Below, one piece after another: positions 41,596 to 43,857 of a DNA stretch of 43,857 bases. A program made the translations under genes and the position numbers. Within the stretch, counting starts at the first letter, position 1; every line of letters starts with the position of its first letter. Source of the DNA: an uncultured Bacteroidales bacterium (GTDB lineage Bacteria; Bacteroidota; Bacteroidia; Bacteroidales; UBA932); contig CAMGFA010000012.1 of NCBI GenBank assembly GCA_946055165.1, positions 1 to 43,857 of the forward strand. Direction: 5' to 3'. The notes below the pieces were generated by a model that saw only the letters and a list, made by a program, of their open reading frames with translations, made no database searches and was not told the DNA's origin.

Positions 41596-43590
41596 ATGAA
41601 AAGAATTATCAAAATTTCAATGATGATAGGACTCAGTTCCCTTGCACTTTTTTCCTGCACAAACAATAAAGACAAAGAAGAAGGCTTCCGCTATCTTCTC
41701 GACGAATTTGCGGACCTCAAAGTAATAAGATACACGGTTCCGGGTTGGGACGGACTCAGCCTCCAGCAAAAAGAATACGTTTACCATCTTGCAGAAGCTG
41801 CCAAATGGGGCCGCGACATTTATTGGGACCAGAACTGCGAAAACAATCTGGCCTTGAGAAAGGTACTCGAAAGTATTCTTGAAAACTACCAGGGAAACAG
41901 AGACTGCGAAGACTTCCGCAATTTCGAAGTGTACGCCAAGCGCGTGTTCTTTTCCAACGGCGTACACCACCACTATGCCGAAGACAAATTCTTCCCCGAG
42001 TGCAGCCGCGATTATTTCGCCGGGCTTATGCAAGACTGCAAATGCTGCGACAGTGCTGTGCTGGACTTCGTGTACGACCGTTCTGAAGGCCTTCAGAGAA
42101 GGTCCACAAGCAGCAGCGGCGATATAGTCCGCCTCTCTGCCGTGAACTTCTACGACGGTGTGAGCCGAAAGGAAGTTGAGGACTACTACGCCTCGATCGA
42201 GGATGCATCGGACCCTCACCCGATCTCCTACGGCCTCAACACAAAGGTAGTCAAGCAAAACGGCAAGGTGGTGGAACTGCCATGGTGCGTCGGTGGCCTG
42301 TATTCCGGCTACATTGAGAAAATCTGCGAAGAGCTGGAAAAAGCGGCCGCTGTGGCCGAGAACGACACCCAGCGCAAATGCATCGGACTTCTTGTGGACT
42401 ATTACCGCACAGGCGACCTGCGCAAATGGGACGAATATAACATCGTCTGGGTCAAGGAGCTGGACGGAACGGTTGATTTCGTGAACGGCTTTGTGGAAGA
42501 CTACAACGACCCGCTCGGGCGCAAAGGCGCCTGGGAAGGCAATGTGAACATCAAGGATCACGAGGCCTCCCAAAGAACGGAGATCATATCGGCAAATGCC
42601 CAGTGGTTCGAGGACAACTCCCCTGTTGACCCGCGCTTCAAAAAGCCGGAGGTCAAGGGAGTATCGGCCAAAGTCATAAACGTCGCCTGCATCAGCGGCG
42701 ACTCCTACCCTTCCACGCCAATTGGAATTAACCTGCCTAACGCGGACTGGATTCGCAAAGAATATGGCAGCAAGTCAGTTACAATAGCAAACATCACCCA
42801 CGCCTACGACTACGCAGCCAACGAATCGCCGAACAACCTTCTCGACGAGTTCGCCTGGGACGATGCAGAAAAGGAGCTTGTGCGCAAATGGGGTTCCTAT
42901 GCAAGCGAGGTACACACCGACCTGCACGAATGTCTGGGCCACGGCTCGGGCCAGCTGCTGCCGGGCGTATCGTCCACTGCAATGGGCGAGTACTCATCGG
43001 CCCTGGAAGAGACCCGCGCCGACCTTTTCGGCCTCTACTATGCGGCCGATCCGAAACTGGTAGAGCTCGGCATTATGCCCGACAAAGATGCCTATAAGGC
43101 TGAATATGCGACATTTATCCGCAACGGTCTCTTCACCCAGTTCACCCGTGTCGAGCTCGGAGCAAAGAACACCGAGGCCCACATGCAGAACCGCAAGCTC
43201 ATCGCCGAGTGGTGCTACGAAAAAGGGCACGCAGACAATGTGATTGAAAAGAAAGTGCGTGATGGCAAGACCTATTTCGTGGTAAACGATTACGAGGCGC
43301 TTCGCGGGCTCTTTGGAAAGCTTCTGGCTGAAGTTCAGAGGATCAAGAGCGAGGGCGACTACGCTGCGGGAAAGGCACTGGTGGAGAAATATGCCGTGGA
43401 TATCGACCCGGAACTGCACAAGGAAGTGCTGGAGCGCTACGCAGCGCTGAATCTCAAGCCTTACGGAGGTTTTGTGAACCCGGATATCGTGCCTGTGGTA
43501 AAACATGGCAAAGTGGTTGATTACAAGCTCGTTTACGCCGAAAGTTTCCTCGGGCAGCAGCTCAAATACGGCCGCGAATACTCGCTATAA
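41596..43590 (+). CDS. M49 family (dipeptidyl peptidase III-like) lipoprotein
   Basis: A 664-residue zinc peptidase homologue. A lipoprotein signal (LALFSC) comes first. The M49 zinc motif HECLGH (His444, Glu445, His449) and the second zinc and active-site motif EETRAD (471-476) are intact. DPP III enzymes remove dipeptides from short peptides; here the enzyme would act in the periplasm or at the outer membrane, not in the cytosol as in eukaryotes. Bacteroidales members are often mislabelled dihydrofolate reductase in databases; nothing in the sequence supports that. It lies 2 bp after the ketopantoate-reductase-like gene and ends in a strong hairpin. Confidence 0.9.
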   Translation: MKRIIKISMMIGLSSLALFSCTNNKDKEEGFRYLLDEFADLKVIRYTVPGWDGLSLQQKEYVYHLAEAAKWGRDIYWDQNCENNLALRKVLESILENYQGNRDCEDFRNFEVYAKRVFFSNGVHHHYAEDKFFPECSRDYFAGLMQDCKCCDSAVLDFVYDRSEGLQRRSTSSSGDIVRLSAVNFYDGVSRKEVEDYYASIEDASDPHPISYGLNTKVVKQNGKVVELPWCVGGLYSGYIEKICEELEKAAAVAENDTQRKCIGLLVDYYRTGDLRKWDEYNIVWVKELDGTVDFVNGFVEDYNDPLGRKGAWEGNVNIKDHEASQRTEIISANAQWFEDNSPVDPRFKKPEVKGVSAKVINVACISGDSYPSTPIGINLPNADWIRKEYGSKSVTIANITHAYDYAANESPNNLLDEFAWDDAEKELVRKWGSYASEVHTDLHECLGHGSGQLLPGVSSTAMGEYSSALEETRADLFGLYYAADPKLVELGIMPDKDAYKAEYATFIRNGLFTQFTRVELGAKNTEAHMQNRKLIAEWCYEKGHADNVIEKKVRDGKTYFVVNDYEALRGLFGKLLAEVQRIKSEGDYAAGKALVEKYAVDIDPELHKEVLERYAALNLKPYGGFVNPDIVPVVKHGKVVDYKLVYAESFLGQQLKYGREYSL

Positions 43591-43614
43591 GAGGTATTCA
43601 CCAGAAATTATTTT

Positions 43615-43646
43615 AATGGCCACCCTTTGCAGGTGGCCATTATTTT
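43615..43646 (+). terminator. Terminator after the M49 peptidase gene
   Basis: A perfect 10-bp stem, AATGGCCACC (43615-43624) and GGTGGCCATT (43632-43641), with a 7-base loop CTTTGCA and a short tail, ATTTT. Confidence 0.8.
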
Positions 43647-43665
43647 AGATGGCGGGGCTTGAGCA

Positions 43666-43784
43666 GAGGTGTAGTTACGGGGCTGGTTTAGCTACGGTGC
43701 TGGTTTTGCTACAGGACTGGTTTAGCTACGGGACTGGTTTAGCTACAGGACTGGTTTAGCTACAGGACTGGTTTAGCTACGGTG
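43666..43784. repeat. 17-bp minisatellite, six clear copies plus one degenerate
   Basis: Six head-to-tail 17-bp units run from 43683 to 43784, with consensus CTGGTTTAGCTACAGGA. Variation is concentrated in the last four bases (CGGTG, CGGGA or CAGGA), with one A-to-T change in copy 2. A degenerate copy precedes at 43666-43682. Because 17 is not a multiple of three and TAG recurs, it is not coding. The unit includes the palindrome TAGCTA. Confidence 0.93.
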
Positions 43785-43786
43785 CC

Positions 43787-43857
43787 ATTTTAGCGAAATT
43801 AAGGCCTTTTTTCGCTATTTTGACTGAAAATACTTCATTTTAGCGAAATTAGGGCCT
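43787..43857. repeat. Right-end 50-bp tandem repeat with internal hairpin
   Basis: A 50-bp unit starts at 43787 and begins again at 43837, running off the window end. Each unit contains TAGCGAAA (43791-43798) and its exact inverse TTTCGCTA (43810-43817) around AAGGCCTT. The last 40 bases equal bases 1-40. The 3' end of the 17-bp array flows into this unit and shares the TTTAGC core with it. Confidence 0.88.

Noticed and set aside
43683..43784. CRISPR array at the 17-bp repeats
   Set aside because: The units are contiguous, with no unique spacers between them, and no cas gene is present.

Overview
The window reads as a chromosomal contig from a member of the Bacteroidota, most likely order Bacteroidales. 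Direct signs are a SusC/SusD pair with a divergent propeller-type regulator, many lipoproteins with fimbrillin-like domains, a short primary sigma factor, a tricorn-type S41 protease, and repeated promoters of the Bacteroidota type (TTTG, about 19-20 bp, then TAnnTTTG). Coding density is very high: genes abut or overlap by a few bases, and no gene-free stretch inside the window exceeds 300 bp. I found no insertion sequence, phage module or CRISPR array.

Layout. 251-1674 (-): yebC and a membrane-anchored TPR protein. 1772-7825 (+): tricorn-like protease, family 2 glycosyltransferase and Tex, with overlapping ends. 7822-17773 (-): degQ/htrA, rpoD, argS, a YgiQ-type radical SAM gene, a small acidic protein, a ClC channel with CBS domains, and a ClpB that lacks its N-domain. 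17919-21811 (+): dnaN, an epsilon-like exonuclease and a GH3-family enzyme. 21874-23511: the 4.5S/SRP RNA, an HI0933-type flavoprotein and tRNA-Thr(CGT). 23512-24972: a degenerate FAH-like protein (-) and a PlsC-type acyltransferase (+).

24969-36263 (-) is the accessory centre of the window, a seven-gene, 11.3-kb Sus-like operon: susC, susD, a lipoprotein with two lectin-like domains around a fimbrillin-like domain, a fimbrillin/lipocalin-like lipoprotein, a 44-residue small protein, a second fimbrillin-like lipoprotein that shares a novel-looking C-terminal domain with the previous one, and an arylsulfotransferase-like lipoprotein whose family active-site residues appear intact. It encodes no glycoside hydrolase, lyase or sulfatase. 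A divergent gene (36365-38923, +) encodes a membrane-spanning regulator that joins a periplasmic propeller directly to an AraC helix-turn-helix with no kinase or receiver. This locus is the best candidate for an undescribed system: an outer-membrane uptake or binding complex tied to sulfuryl transfer, possibly acting on phenolic or aryl sulfates. That role is inference.

38941-43590 (+): a PPC/DUF296 protein, gapA with a strong promoter and terminator, a ketopantoate-reductase-like gene and an M49 (dipeptidyl peptidase III-like) lipoprotein.

Both window ends lie in the same repeat. The first and last 40 bases are identical and belong to a 50-bp tandem unit, preceded on the right by a 17-bp minisatellite. 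This could mark closure of a circle, but the housekeeping content makes a contig broken at a repeat more likely.
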